Source: JAMHWF01 sp048500255 (GTDB lineage: Bacteria > Pseudomonadota > Gammaproteobacteria > Burkholderiales > Burkholderiaceae_C). From it: a DNA stretch of 64,000 nucleotides. Shown piece after piece: positions 42,705 through 54,187 of this stretch; position 1 is the first letter of the stretch, and each line of letters begins with the position of its first letter. Both the position numbers and the translations under genes were made by a program. The DNA is taken from assembly GCA_048500255.1 (NCBI GenBank), contig JASNYH010000001.1:310001-374000 (forward strand), written 5' to 3'. Below the pieces are notes generated by a model, which was not told the origin of the DNA, made no database searches, and was given only the letters and a program-made list of their open reading frames with translations.

Positions 42705-44978
42705 CTACGACGCCGGCACGCAGTCGACGTAGTAGCTGCGCTTGCCGTCGATGAGTCCGTCGGCCTCGACCAAGCCGTGCACGTCGGTGTCGAAGCCGGG
42801 GAACGCGGCGTTGAACTGGCGGGTGAAGCGCAGGTAGTCGACGATCTTCTTGTTGAAGCGCTCGCCCGGGATGAGCAGCGGGATGCCCGGCGGGTACGGC
42901 GTCAGCAGCGCCGTCGTGATGCGGCCTTCGAGGTTGTCGATGTCGACGCGCTCGACCTTGCGGTGAGCGATGTAGGCGTAGGCGTCGGCCGGCTTCATCG
43001 CCGGGTGCAGGTCCGACAAGTACATCTCCGTCGTCAGGCGCGCCACGTCGCCCTTGGCATAGGTCTCGTGGATCGCCTGGCACAGGTCGCGCAGGCCCAT
43101 GCGCTCGTAGCGCGGCTGCTGCGCGCAGAACTCGGGCAGGATGCGCCACATCGGGGCATTGCGGTCGTAGTCGTCCTTGAACTGCTGCAGCGCCGTCAGC
43201 ATCGTGTTCCAGCGGCCCTTGGTGATGCCGATCGTGAACATGATGAAGAAGGAATACAGCCCCGTCTTCTCGACGACGACGCCGTGCTCGGCGAGGTACT
43301 TGGTGACGATCGACGCCGGGATGCCCGTCTTGGCGAACTTGCCCGAGACGTCGAGCCCGGGCGTGATCACGGTGCTCTTGATCGGGTCGAGCAGGTTGAA
43401 GCCCGGCGCCAGGTCGCCGAAGCCGTGCCACTTGTCGTTGGCCTTGAGCAGCCAGTCGTCGCGGTTGCCGACGCCTTCGGCCGCGAGCTTCTCGGGGCCC
43501 CAGACCTTGAACCACCAGTCGCGGCCGAACTCCTTGTCGACCTTGCGCATCGCGCGCCGGAAGTCGAGCGCTTCGGCCAGGCTCTCCTCGACGAGCGCCG
43601 TGCCGCCGGGCGGCTCCATCATCGCGGCGGCGACGTCGCAGCTCGCGATGATCGCGTACTGCGGGCTGGTCGACGTGTGCATCAGGTAGGCCTCGTTGAA
43701 GAGGTGCCGGTCGAGCTTGCGCGTCTGCGAGTCCTGCACCAGCACCTGCGAGGCCTGGCTGATGCCGGCCAGCAGCTTGTGCGTCGACTGCGTGGCGTAG
43801 ACCAGAGCCTGCTTCGGCCGCTCGGAGTACTTGCCCATCGCGTGAAAGCTGCCGTAGAACTTGTGGAACGCGGCGTGCGGCAGCCAGGCTTCGTCGAAGT
43901 GCAGGGTGTCGACGTAGCCGTCGAGCATCTTCTTGACCGTCTCGGTGTTGTACATCACGCCGTCGTAGGTGCTCTGCGTGATCGTCAGGATGCGCGGCTT
44001 GACGCTGGCCGGGTCGACGCCGGCGAGCAGCGGGTTGGCGGCGATCTTGCGGCGTATCGCCTCGGGCTCGAACTCGCGCTGCGGGATCGGCCCGATGATG
44101 CCGAAGTGGTTGCGCGTGGGCGTGAGGAACACCGGCACCGCGCCCGTCATGATGATGGCGTGCAGGATCGACTTGTGGCAGTTGCGGTCGACCACCACCA
44201 CGTCGCCCGGTGCCACCGTGTGGTGCCACACCATCTTGTTGCTGGTGCTGGTGCCGTTGGTGACGAAGAAGCAGTGGTCGGCGTTGAAGATGCGCGCCGC
44301 GTTGCGCTCGCTGTCGGCCACCGGGCCGGTGTGATCAAGCAGCTGGCCGAGTTCCTCGACGGCGTTGCACACGTCGGCGCGCAGCATGTTCTCGCCGAAG
44401 AACTGGTGGAACATCTGGCCCACCGGGCTCTTGAGGAAGGCCACGCCGCCCGAGTGCCCCGGGCAGTGCCACGAGTACGAGCCGTCCTGCGCGTAGCCCA
44501 TCAGCGCGCGAAAGAACGGCGGCGCGACCGAATCGAGGTAGCTCCTGGCCTCGCGGATGATGTGGCGCGCCACGAACTCCGGCGTGTCCTCGAACATGTG
44601 GATGAAGCCGTGCAGCTCGCGCAGCACGTCGTTCGGGATGTGCTGCGAGGTGCGCGTCTCGCCGTACAGGTAGATCGGGATCTCGGCGTTGCGGAAGCGG
44701 ATCTCCTGGATGAACTTGCGCAAGTTGACGACGGCCGGCGCCAGCTCGCTGGAGTCGGCGGTGGCGGCGAACTCCTCGTCGTCGATCGACAGGATGAAGG
44801 CGCTGGCGCGGCTTTGCTGCTGCGCGAACTGCGACAGGTCGCCGTAGCTGGTGACGCCGAGGACCTCGAAGCCCTCTTTCTCGATCGCGTCGGCGAGCGC
44901 GCGGATACCCAGCCCCGAGGTGTTTTCGGAACGGTAGTCCTCGTCGATGATGACGATGGGGAAGCGAAAACGCAGCAT
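42705..44978 (-). CDS. Arg/Lys/Orn decarboxylase, PLP-dependent fold-type I
   Basis: Large basic amino-acid decarboxylase, 757 aa. N-terminal receiver-like wing domain (FPIVIIDEDYRSENTSGLGI ... FILSIDDEEF). PLP domain with SWHCPGHSGGVAFLKSPVG, HCFFVTNGTSTSNKMVWH, LHFDEAWLPHAAFH and Schiff-base Lys in ATQSTHKLLAG. Long C-terminal domain ending KRSYYVDCVPAS. Closest in style to arginine or lysine decarboxylases (AdiA/LdcC-like); substrate not decidable by eye. No cognate antiporter gene adjoins, so a biosynthetic or polyamine role is possible. Confidence 0.93.
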   Translation of the reverse strand: MLRFRFPIVIIDEDYRSENTSGLGIRALADAIEKEGFEVLGVTSYGDLSQFAQQQSRASAFILSIDDEEFAATADSSELAPAVVNLRKFIQEIRFRNAEIPIYLYGETRTSQHIPNDVLRELHGFIHMFEDTPEFVARHIIREARSYLDSVAPPFFRALMGYAQDGSYSWHCPGHSGGVAFLKSPVGQMFHQFFGENMLRADVCNAVEELGQLLDHTGPVADSERNAARIFNADHCFFVTNGTSTSNKMVWHHTVAPGDVVVVDRNCHKSILHAIIMTGAVPVFLTPTRNHFGIIGPIPQREFEPEAIRRKIAANPLLAGVDPASVKPRILTITQSTYDGVMYNTETVKKMLDGYVDTLHFDEAWLPHAAFHKFYGSFHAMGKYSERPKQALVYATQSTHKLLAGISQASQVLVQDSQTRKLDRHLFNEAYLMHTSTSPQYAIIASCDVAAAMMEPPGGTALVEESLAEALDFRRAMRKVDKEFGRDWWFKVWGPEKLAAEGVGNRDDWLLKANDKWHGFGDLAPGFNLLDPIKSTVITPGLDVSGKFAKTGIPASIVTKYLAEHGVVVEKTGLYSFFIMFTIGITKGRWNTMLTALQQFKDDYDRNAPMWRILPEFCAQQPRYERMGLRDLCQAIHETYAKGDVARLTTEMYLSDLHPAMKPADAYAYIAHRKVERVDIDNLEGRITTALLTPYPPGIPLLIPGERFNKKIVDYLRFTRQFNAAFPGFDTDVHGLVEADGLIDGKRSYYVDCVPAS

Positions 44979-45023
44979 CCCGGCCCTTTCGCGACAGCTG
45001 GCGCGCTGGAAGACAAGGCGCGA

Positions 45024-45051
45024 AGTGTAGAACCGATCGAGGCCCTACACT
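45024..45051. promoter_or_regulatory. Symmetric inverted repeat in a divergent promoter region
   Basis: AGTGTAG (45024-45030) and CTACACT (45045-45051), 14 bp apart, lie between the divergent decarboxylase and nfeD genes. Each arm reads TACACT toward its own gene and could be a -10 box, giving back-to-back promoters, or the repeat could be a dimeric operator. -35 elements are poor. Confidence 0.4.
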
Positions 45052-45081
45052 CCGCGCCATTCGTCACCCCGGAGCACCGCC

Positions 45082-45522
45082 ATGGACTGGAGCGCCGCCA
45101 CCGCCTGGTGGATCGCCGCCGGCGCGTTGATCGCCGTCGAGTTGGCCACCGGCACCTTCTATCTGCTGATGCTGGCGGCGGGCGCAGCCGCCGCCGCCGT
45201 CGCGGCGCACCTCGGGCTGACCATCAGCGCGCAGATTGTCGCGGCCGCCGCCGTCGGCGGCGGCGCGACCGCGGCCTGGCACCTGCGTCGGGCGCGCAGC
45301 CCGCGCTCGGCGCCGGCACCGGCCAACCGCGACGTCAACCTCGACGTTGGCGAGACGGTGCGCGTCGAGGCCTGGGCGCCCGACGGCACGGCGCGCATCG
45401 CCTACCGCGGCAGCGCGTGGACGGCGGTGTGGCGCGGCGAAGGCGCGCCGCGGCCGGGGCCGCACCGCATCGTCGCCGTCGAGCACAACCGCCTCATCGT
45501 CGCCGCTGAAGGGAGCGCCTGA
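45082..45522 (+). CDS. NfeD-like membrane protein
   Basis: A 146-aa protein with two or three N-terminal membrane helices (AWWIAAGALIAVELATGTFYLLMLAAGAAAAAVAAHL; SAQIVAAAAVGGGATAAWHL) and a C-terminal OB fold (DVGETVRVEAWAPDGTARIAYRGSAWTAVWR). NfeD1b-type short form without the serine-protease domain. The adjacent stomatin gene begins 3 bp downstream; the pair is a conserved module thought to act in membrane microdomain quality control. Confidence 0.9.
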   Translation: MDWSAATAWWIAAGALIAVELATGTFYLLMLAAGAAAAAVAAHLGLTISAQIVAAAAVGGGATAAWHLRRARSPRSAPAPANRDVNLDVGETVRVEAWAPDGTARIAYRGSAWTAVWRGEGAPRPGPHRIVAVEHNRLIVAAEGSA

Positions 45523-45525
45523 ACC

Positions 45526-46449
45526 ATGGAAATCGCCCTCGTCCTGGCCGTCATCGCCATCGTCTTCGTCGTGCGCACGATCAAGATCGTGCCGCAGCAG
45601 CATGCCTGGGTCGTCGAGCGGCTCGGCAAGTACGACCGCACGCTGACGCCGGGCCTCAAGTTCGTGATCCCCTTCGTCGAGCAGGTCGCCTACAAGCATT
45701 CGCTCAAGGAGGTGCCGCTCGACGTGCCGAGCCAGGTCTGCATCACGCGCGACAACACGCAGCTGCAGGTCGACGGCATCATCTACTTCCAGGTCACCGA
45801 CCCGATGCGCGCAAGCTACGGCTCGAGCAACTACGTCGTCGCGATCACGCAGCTGGCGCAGACGCTGCTGCGCTCCGTGATCGGCAAGATGGAGCTCGAC
45901 AAGACCTTCGAGGAGCGCGACGCGATCAACGCGTCGGTCGTCAGCGCGCTCGACGAGGCGGCGATGAACTGGGGCGTCAAGGTGCTGCGCTACGAAATCA
46001 AGGACCTGACGCCGCCGGCCGAGATCCTGCGTGCGATGCAGGCCCAGATCACGGCCGAGCGCGAGAAGCGCGCGCTGATCGCCGCCAGCGAAGGCCGGCG
46101 CCAGGAGCAGATCAACATCGCGAGCGGCGAGCGCGAGGCGTCGATCGCGCGCTCCGAAGGCGAGCGCCAGGCCGAGATCAACAAGGCGCAGGGCGAAGCG
46201 GCAGCGATCACCGCCGTGGCCGACGCTACCGCCGACGCGATCCGCAAGATCGCCGCCTCGATCGAGCAGCCTGGCGGCGCCGCAGCCGTCCAGCTCAAGG
46301 TCGCCGAGAAGGCCGTCGAGGCCTTCGCCCAGCTCGCGCAGAAGAACAACACCATGATCGTGCCCGGCAACATGAGCGAGGTCTCGGCGCTGATCGGCAC
46401 CGCGATGACGCTGATGAAGGGCGGCGCCCACGCCGCGCCGGCGCGCTGA
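45526..46449 (+). CDS. SPFH/band-7 stomatin-like protein (QmcA type)
   Basis: A 307-aa membrane-anchored SPFH protein: N-terminal helix (IALVLAVIAIVFVVRTIKIVPQQHAWVVERLGKY), band-7 domain (LDVPSQVCITRDNTQLQVDGIIYFQV, YVVAITQLAQTLLRSVIGKMELDKTFEERDAINASVV), then a Glu/Arg/Ala coiled coil (QITAEREKRALIAASEGRRQEQINIASGERE) and C-terminal oligomerisation segment. It forms large ring assemblies in the inner membrane in homologues. Operon with nfeD. Confidence 0.93.
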   Translation: MEIALVLAVIAIVFVVRTIKIVPQQHAWVVERLGKYDRTLTPGLKFVIPFVEQVAYKHSLKEVPLDVPSQVCITRDNTQLQVDGIIYFQVTDPMRASYGSSNYVVAITQLAQTLLRSVIGKMELDKTFEERDAINASVVSALDEAAMNWGVKVLRYEIKDLTPPAEILRAMQAQITAEREKRALIAASEGRRQEQINIASGEREASIARSEGERQAEINKAQGEAAAITAVADATADAIRKIAASIEQPGGAAAVQLKVAEKAVEAFAQLAQKNNTMIVPGNMSEVSALIGTAMTLMKGGAHAAPAR

Positions 46450-46486
46450 AGGCGCCCGCGCGGCGCGGCTAGAATCGGCGCGCCGC

Positions 46487-46577
46487 GGAGAGGTGGATGA
46501 GCGGTTTAAGTCGCACGCCTGGAAAGCGTGTGAGGGTTAACAGCCCTCCGCGGGTTCGAATCCCGCCCTCTCCGCCA
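46487..46577 (+). tRNA. tRNA-Ser (anticodon GGA)
   Basis: A 91-nt cloverleaf: acceptor GGAGAGG/CCTCTCC with encoded CCA, D-arm with GAGC..GG, anticodon stem CACGC/GCGTG with loop CTGGAAA (anticodon GGA at 46521-46523), long class II variable arm (TGAGGGTTAACAGCCCTCC) and T-loop GTTCGAATC. It reads UCC and UCU serine codons. It sits between the stomatin gene and the convergent glgA; no integration scar is evident at its 3' end. Confidence 0.97.
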
Positions 46578-46585
46578 GCCCCGCG

Positions 46586-48163
46586 TCAGCCGTGCAGCAG
46601 CGCCCCGCGCGGCGCCTCTCGCCGCGACGCGCACGCCGCGCGGTAGATCTCGAGGTAGCGTTCGGCGGCAACGTCCCACGAGTGGTTCTGCCGCATGGCG
46701 CGCAGCATCGTCGCGCGCCACGCGCCCGGCTCGCGGTACAGCGCGATGGCGCGGCCGATCGCGTCCTCGAGGGCGACGGCGGTCGCCGGCCCGAACACGA
46801 AGCCGGTCGCGCTGCCGTCGTGCAGCGCGGCGCCGTCGGCATCGACGACGGTGTCGGCCAGCCCGCCGACGCGCCGCACCAGCGGCAGCGTGCCGTAGCG
46901 CAGGCCGTACATCTGCGTCAGCCCGCAGGGCTCGAAGCGCGACGGCACGAGGATCACGTCGGCGCCGGCGATCAGCCGGTGCGCGAACGCCTCGTCGTAG
47001 CCCACACGCACGGCGACGCGCCCGGGCTGCTCCTGCGCCGCCTGGCGCAGCGCCGCCTCGAGCGCCGGCTCGCCGGTGCCCTGCACCACCAGCTGGCCGC
47101 CGGCACGCAGCAGCGCGGGGAGCGCGGCGAGCAGCAGGTCGACGCCCTTTTGCGACGTGAGCCGGCTCACCAGCCCGAACAACGGCGCCCCGGCGTCGAC
47201 GGCGAGGCCCGTCTCGGCCTGCAGCGCGCGCTTGCACGCCGCCTTGCCGCCCGGCGATGCGGCGTCGTAGCGCGCCGCCAGCGCCGCATCGTGCGCCGGA
47301 TCCCAGACCGCCGGGTCGACGCCGTTGAGGATGCCCGAGACGTCGGCGCCGCGGCTGCGCATCACGCCGTCGAGGCCGCAGCCGAATTCGTGCGTCGCGA
47401 TCTCGCGCGCATAGCTCGGGCTGACCGTCGTCACGCGGTCGGCGAACTTGAGCCCCGCCTTCATGAACGACACGCGGCCGTGGAACTCGAGCCCCGGCGC
47501 CGCCATGAAGCGTGCCGGCAGCCCGAGCTGCGCATAGTCGCCGGGCGCGAACAGCCCCTGGAACGCCAGGTTATGCACCGTGAAGACGGTCGCCGCGCGC
47601 GTGGGCGGGTGGGCCGCCACGTAGGCGCACGACAGCGCCGCATGCCAGTCGTGCGGGTGCACGACGTCGGGAGTCCAGGCCGCGTCGAGCTCGCCCGCCG
47701 CGAGGTGCGCGCCGACCCAGCCGAGGAGCGCGAACCGCTGCAGGTTGTCGGCCCATTCCCGGCCGGCGGCGTCCTGGTAGGGGCCGCCGTCGCGCCGGTA
47801 GAGGTAGGGCGCGTCGACGACATAGGCCGCCAGCCCGCTGCCCGGCAGCACGCCGCGGCGCAGCGCGACGCGCGCGGCGCCGAACGCCGGGCCGAGCTCG
47901 CACACGAGCTGCTGGCGAGCCACGGCATCGAGCACGGCCGGCAGCCCGGGCAGCAGCAGCCGCACGTCGCAGCCGCGGCGTGCCAGTGCCGGCGGCAGCG
48001 CCGCGACGACGTCGGCCAGCCCGCCCGTCTTGACCAGCGGGTACACCTCGGCCGCGACGTGCAGCGCCTTCAGGCCGCTGGCGCCACGCGCCGCCGGCGC
48101 CGCCGCGGCCGCCTCGTGCCGCGCGCGCACCGCCGCGGCGCGGGTGCGTGCAGGCGCGCTCAA
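46586..48163 (-). CDS. glgA: Glycogen synthase (ADP-glucose)
   Basis: Elongates alpha-1,4-glucan from ADP-glucose; GT-B family GT5. The core begins LKALHVAAEVYPLVKTGGLADVV (KTGGL ADP-glucose loop), then HPHDWHAAL, VFTVHNLAFQGLF, GILNGVDPAVWDP, FGLVSRLTSQKGVDLL and the catalytic Glu motif PSRFEPCGLTQMYGLRYGTLP. No ATG precedes the core. TTG at 48163 overlaps the glgC stop (TTGA), giving 525 aa with a 30-residue Ala/Arg extension; GTG at 48130 (514 aa) is an alternative. Second gene after glgC. Confidence 0.94.
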   Translation of the reverse strand: MSAPARTRAAAVRARHEAAAAAPAARGASGLKALHVAAEVYPLVKTGGLADVVAALPPALARRGCDVRLLLPGLPAVLDAVARQQLVCELGPAFGAARVALRRGVLPGSGLAAYVVDAPYLYRRDGGPYQDAAGREWADNLQRFALLGWVGAHLAAGELDAAWTPDVVHPHDWHAALSCAYVAAHPPTRAATVFTVHNLAFQGLFAPGDYAQLGLPARFMAAPGLEFHGRVSFMKAGLKFADRVTTVSPSYAREIATHEFGCGLDGVMRSRGADVSGILNGVDPAVWDPAHDAALAARYDAASPGGKAACKRALQAETGLAVDAGAPLFGLVSRLTSQKGVDLLLAALPALLRAGGQLVVQGTGEPALEAALRQAAQEQPGRVAVRVGYDEAFAHRLIAGADVILVPSRFEPCGLTQMYGLRYGTLPLVRRVGGLADTVVDADGAALHDGSATGFVFGPATAVALEDAIGRAIALYREPGAWRATMLRAMRQNHSWDVAAERYLEIYRAACASRREAPRGALLHG

Positions 48164-49425
48164 GCCGCGCCCGCGAGCATCTCGCGCGTCACGAGGGTGA
48201 TGCCGTGCTCGCTGCGATGGAAGCGCCGCGCGTCCTCGGCGGCGTCTTCGCCGATCACCATGCCGTCGGGGATGTGGCAGCCGCGGTCGACGACGACGCG
48301 AGTCAGCCGCGCGCCGCGGCCGACGACGACGCCCGGCAGCAGCACGGCCCAGTTGACGCTGGCGTGCGAGTGCACCCGCACGCTCGAGAACAGCACGGAG
48401 CGGAACACGGTGCCGCTGATGATGCAGCCGCCCGACACCAGCGACTCGATCGCCGTGCCGCGCCGGTCCTCCTGGTTGTGCACGAACTTGGCCGGTGGCA
48501 GCTGCGGCTGGTAGGTCCAGATCGGCCAGCGCGTGTCGTACAGGTCGAGCTTGGGCACGGTGGCGGTGAGGTCGATGTTGGCGTCCCAGTAGGCATCGAT
48601 CGTGCCGGCGTCGCGCCAGTACGGCGTCTCGCCCGGCTGCGTGCCGACGCAGCTGAGCTGGAAGTGGTGCGCCGACGCACATCCGTTGCGCACGGCGTGC
48701 GGAATGATGTCCTTGCCGAAGTCGTGGCTGGAGTGCGGGTCGGCGATGTCGCGCTCGAGCTCCTTGTAGAGGTAGCGCGCGTTGAAGATGTAGATGCCCA
48801 TGCTGGCCAGCGCCACGTCGGGGTGGCCGGGCATCGCCGGCGGATCGGCCGGCTTCTCGACGAAGTCGAGGATCAGGTTCTTCTCGTCGACCGCCATCAC
48901 CCCGAACGCCGACGCCTCGGCGCGCGGCACGGCCAGGCAGGCGACGCTGCACTCGCGCCCCTGCGCGACGTGGTCGGCGAGCATCAGCGCATAGTTCATT
49001 TTGTAGACGTGGTCGCCGGCCAGCACGACGATGTAGTCGGCGCCGTAGGCGGCCAGGATGTCCTGGTTCTGGTAGACGGCGTCGGCCGTGCCGCGGTACC
49101 ACGACTCCTCGTCGACGCGCTGCTGCGCCGGCAGCAGGTCGACGAACTCGTTCATCTCGCTCTTGAGGAAGGCCCAGCCGCGCTGCAGGTGGCGCAGCAG
49201 GCTGTGGCTCTTGTACTGCGTGATCACGCCGATGCGCCGGATGCCCGAGTTGAGGCAGTTCGACAGCGCGAAGTCGATGATGCGGAACTTGCCGCCGAAA
49301 TAGACCGCCGGCTTGGCGCGGCGGTCGGTCAGGTTCTTCAGCCGGCTGCCGCGCCCGCCCGCGAGCACGAGGGCGATGGCGCGTTTGGGCAGGTCCAGGC
49401 TGCGGGCGAGATCGGGCGGCGGCAT
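48160..49425 (-). CDS. glgC: Glucose-1-phosphate adenylyltransferase
   Basis: Commits glucose-1-phosphate to glycogen as ADP-glucose. It is 421 aa from ATG 49425 (GGAG five bases upstream); longer in-frame starts add an unconserved, unlikely leader. Nucleotidyltransferase motif LVLAGGRGSRLKNLTDRRAKPAVYFGGKFRIIDFALSNC, then GTADAVYQNQDIL, LAGDHVYKMNY, FVEKP and the C-terminal left-handed beta-helix (HNQEDRRGTAIESLVSGGCIISG...VVDRGCHIPDG). It diverges from glgP over 122 bp. Confidence 0.96.
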   Translation of the reverse strand: MPPPDLARSLDLPKRAIALVLAGGRGSRLKNLTDRRAKPAVYFGGKFRIIDFALSNCLNSGIRRIGVITQYKSHSLLRHLQRGWAFLKSEMNEFVDLLPAQQRVDEESWYRGTADAVYQNQDILAAYGADYIVVLAGDHVYKMNYALMLADHVAQGRECSVACLAVPRAEASAFGVMAVDEKNLILDFVEKPADPPAMPGHPDVALASMGIYIFNARYLYKELERDIADPHSSHDFGKDIIPHAVRNGCASAHHFQLSCVGTQPGETPYWRDAGTIDAYWDANIDLTATVPKLDLYDTRWPIWTYQPQLPPAKFVHNQEDRRGTAIESLVSGGCIISGTVFRSVLFSSVRVHSHASVNWAVLLPGVVVGRGARLTRVVVDRGCHIPDGMVIGEDAAEDARRFHRSEHGITLVTREMLAGAA

Positions 49426-49495
49426 GAGGACTCCGGGAGCGGCTGCGCTGCGCATCTTAGGGCGAGTCGGCACGCGCGCCGAGCCGTGGGCAGGC

Positions 49496-49511
49496 TGGCA
49501 CACTAGGTGCT
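49496..49511 (+). promoter_or_regulatory. Sigma-54-type promoter upstream of glgP
   Basis: TGGCACACTAGGTGCT matches the RpoN consensus TGGCAC(A/G)N4TTGCW at all but one specified position, with the required 12-bp spacing of the GG and GC doublets (49497-49498 and 49509-49510). Transcription would start near 49522, giving a ~26-nt leader to the glgP GTG. No enhancer-binding site was identified in the short upstream region. Confidence 0.6.
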
Positions 49512-49547
49512 CCGTCGACAAGTCGAGCGCCCAGAGGATCCCTGCCC

Positions 49548-51977
<2,430 letters not shown>

Positions 51978-51994
51978 GCCCGGCCTTCGTCGCC

Positions 51995-54187
51995 ATGCTG
52001 CACGCCGACGACATCGCCCTGCTGTGCTCGGCGCGCCACGGCGACCCGTTCGCCGTGCTCGGCGTGCATGCCGTCGACGGCGGCTGGGAGGTGCGCACGC
52101 TGCAGCCGGGCGCGCTCGCCGTGACGATGATCGACGCGAGCACCGGAGCGCGGCTGGCGGAGCTCGCACGCCGCGACCCCGCCGGCTTCTTCGAGGGCGC
52201 CGGCCGCGGCGCGCCGCCGCGCAACTACCGCTACGAGGTACGCTGGACCGACGGCAGCGAGTCGACGCTCGACGACGCCTACCGCCACGGCCCGGTACTC
52301 GGCGAGACCGACGCCTGGCTGCTCGCCGAGGGTTCGCACCTGCGGCCCTACGAGGTGCTCGGCGCGCGCCTGGCGGTGCACGACGACGTGCCCGGCGCGG
52401 CGTTCGCCGTCTGGGCGCCGAACGCGTCGCGCGTCGCCGTCGTCGGCGACTTCAACCACTGGGACGGCCGGCGCCATCCGATGCGCCTGCGTCGCGAGTG
52501 CGGCGTGTGGGAGCTCTTCGTGCCCGGCGTCGGCGCCGGCGCGCACTACAAGTACGAGCTGCGCGCGCGCGACGGCCACGTGCTGCCGCTCAAGGCCGAC
52601 CCCTACGCGCTGCAGTCGGAGATGCGGCCGCAGACGGCCAGCGTCGTCGCCCGGCTGCCGGCGGCTCATGCGCCGTCGCCCGCTCGGCGCGCCGCCAATG
52701 CGCTCGACGCGCCGGTGTCGATCTACGAAGTGCACCTCGGCTCGTGGCGACGCAAGATCGAGGGCGGCAACCGCTTCCTCGACTGGACCGAGCTCGCCGA
52801 CGAGCTGGTGGCCTACGCCCAGCACATGGGCTACACCCACCTCGAACTGCTGCCCGTGACGGAGCACCCGTTCGACGGCTCGTGGGGCTACCAGCCGATC
52901 GGTCTGTACAGCGTGACGGCGCGCTTCGGCGGGCCGGCGGGGCTGCGCCGCTTCGTCGAGCGCGCGCACGCCGCCGGCATCGGCGTCATCGTCGACTGGG
53001 TGCCGGCGCACTTCCCGACCGACCCGCACGGCCTGGGCGAGTTCGACGGCACGCGGCTGTACGAGTACGCCGACCCGCGCGAAGGCTTCCACCAGGACTG
53101 GAACACGCTGATCTACAACTTCGGCCGCACCGAGGTGCGCAACTTCCTCGTCGCCAACGCGCTGTTCTGGCTCGAGCGCTACGGCATCGACGGGCTGCGC
53201 GTCGACGCCGTCGCATCGATGCTCTACCGCGACTACAGCCGCGCGCCCGACCAGTGGGTCCCCAACGTGCACGGCGGACGCGAGAATCTCGAGGCGATCG
53301 CTTTCCTGCGGCGCATGAACGAGGTGGTCGGCGTCGAGCGCCCCGACGCCGTCACGCTGGCCGAGGAGTCGACGGCGTTCCCGGCCGTCTCGCGGCCGTC
53401 GCACGACGGGGGCCTGGGCTTCCATTACAAGTGGAACATGGGCTGGATGCACGACACGCTCGCCTACATGAAGCGCGACCCGGTGCACCGCCGCCACCAC
53501 CACCACGAGCTGACGTTCGGCCTCGTCTACGCGTTCAACGAGAACTTCGTCCTGCCGCTGTCGCACGACGAGGTCGTGCACGGCAAGGGCTCGCTGATCG
53601 GAAAGATGCCGGGCGACCGCTGGCAGCAGTTCGCGAACCTGCGCTGCTACTACGGCTTCATGTACGGCCACCCGGGCAAGAAGCTGCTGTTCATGGGCGG
53701 CGAGTTCGCGCAGCAGCGCGAATGGGCGCACGACCACAGCCTCGACTGGCACCTGCTCGAGGACCCGCTGCACGCCGGCGTGCAGCAGCTGGTGCGCGAC
53801 CTCAACCACTACTACCGGGCGACGCCGGCGCTCTACCAGGACGACTTCAGCCCCGACGGCTTTCGCTGGATCGACCACACCGACGCCGACCGCTCGCTGC
53901 TCGTCTTCGTGCGACGCGGGCGCGCCTATCCCGGCGGCGCCGGTTCGCTGGTGCTCGTGGTGTGCAACTTCACGCCCGTCGTGCACCACGCGCTGCGCAT
54001 CGGCGTGCCCGAGCCGGGGCAGTACCACGAACGCATCAACACCGACTCGGCGTACTACGGCGGCAGCAACGTCGGCACGCCGCTGGGCGTGGCGACGGCG
54101 CAGCCGTGGGCGTCGCACGGCCAGCCGCATTCGATCCTCGTCGACGTGCCGCCGCTGGCGACCGTGCTCTTCGAGAGGATGGCGTGA
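51995..54187 (+). CDS. glgB: 1,4-alpha-glucan branching enzyme
   Basis: Introduces alpha-1,6 branches; GH13 subfamily 9, 730 aa. An N-terminal beta domain (DPFAVLGVHAVDGGWEVRTLQPGA) and CBM48 (FAVWAPNASRVAVVGDFNHWDGR) precede the catalytic barrel: VPAHFPTDPHGL, nucleophile Asp in GLRVDAVASMLYRDYSR, acid/base Glu in LAEESTAFP and SHDEVVHGKGSL. It starts 17 bp after glgP. The stop overlaps the glgX GTG (GTGA). Confidence 0.96.
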   Translation: MLHADDIALLCSARHGDPFAVLGVHAVDGGWEVRTLQPGALAVTMIDASTGARLAELARRDPAGFFEGAGRGAPPRNYRYEVRWTDGSESTLDDAYRHGPVLGETDAWLLAEGSHLRPYEVLGARLAVHDDVPGAAFAVWAPNASRVAVVGDFNHWDGRRHPMRLRRECGVWELFVPGVGAGAHYKYELRARDGHVLPLKADPYALQSEMRPQTASVVARLPAAHAPSPARRAANALDAPVSIYEVHLGSWRRKIEGGNRFLDWTELADELVAYAQHMGYTHLELLPVTEHPFDGSWGYQPIGLYSVTARFGGPAGLRRFVERAHAAGIGVIVDWVPAHFPTDPHGLGEFDGTRLYEYADPREGFHQDWNTLIYNFGRTEVRNFLVANALFWLERYGIDGLRVDAVASMLYRDYSRAPDQWVPNVHGGRENLEAIAFLRRMNEVVGVERPDAVTLAEESTAFPAVSRPSHDGGLGFHYKWNMGWMHDTLAYMKRDPVHRRHHHHELTFGLVYAFNENFVLPLSHDEVVHGKGSLIGKMPGDRWQQFANLRCYYGFMYGHPGKKLLFMGGEFAQQREWAHDHSLDWHLLEDPLHAGVQQLVRDLNHYYRATPALYQDDFSPDGFRWIDHTDADRSLLVFVRRGRAYPGGAGSLVLVVCNFTPVVHHALRIGVPEPGQYHERINTDSAYYGGSNVGTPLGVATAQPWASHGQPHSILVDVPPLATVLFERMA

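Noticed and set aside
46487..46577. tRNA-Ser as an attachment site for a mobile element
   Set aside because: No duplicated tRNA 3' end, integrase or composition change is found on either side.
49426..49547. A second, sigma-70 promoter pair for the divergent glgC/glgP genes
   Set aside because: No -35/-10 combination with acceptable match and spacing was found; only the sigma-54-type element is supportable.
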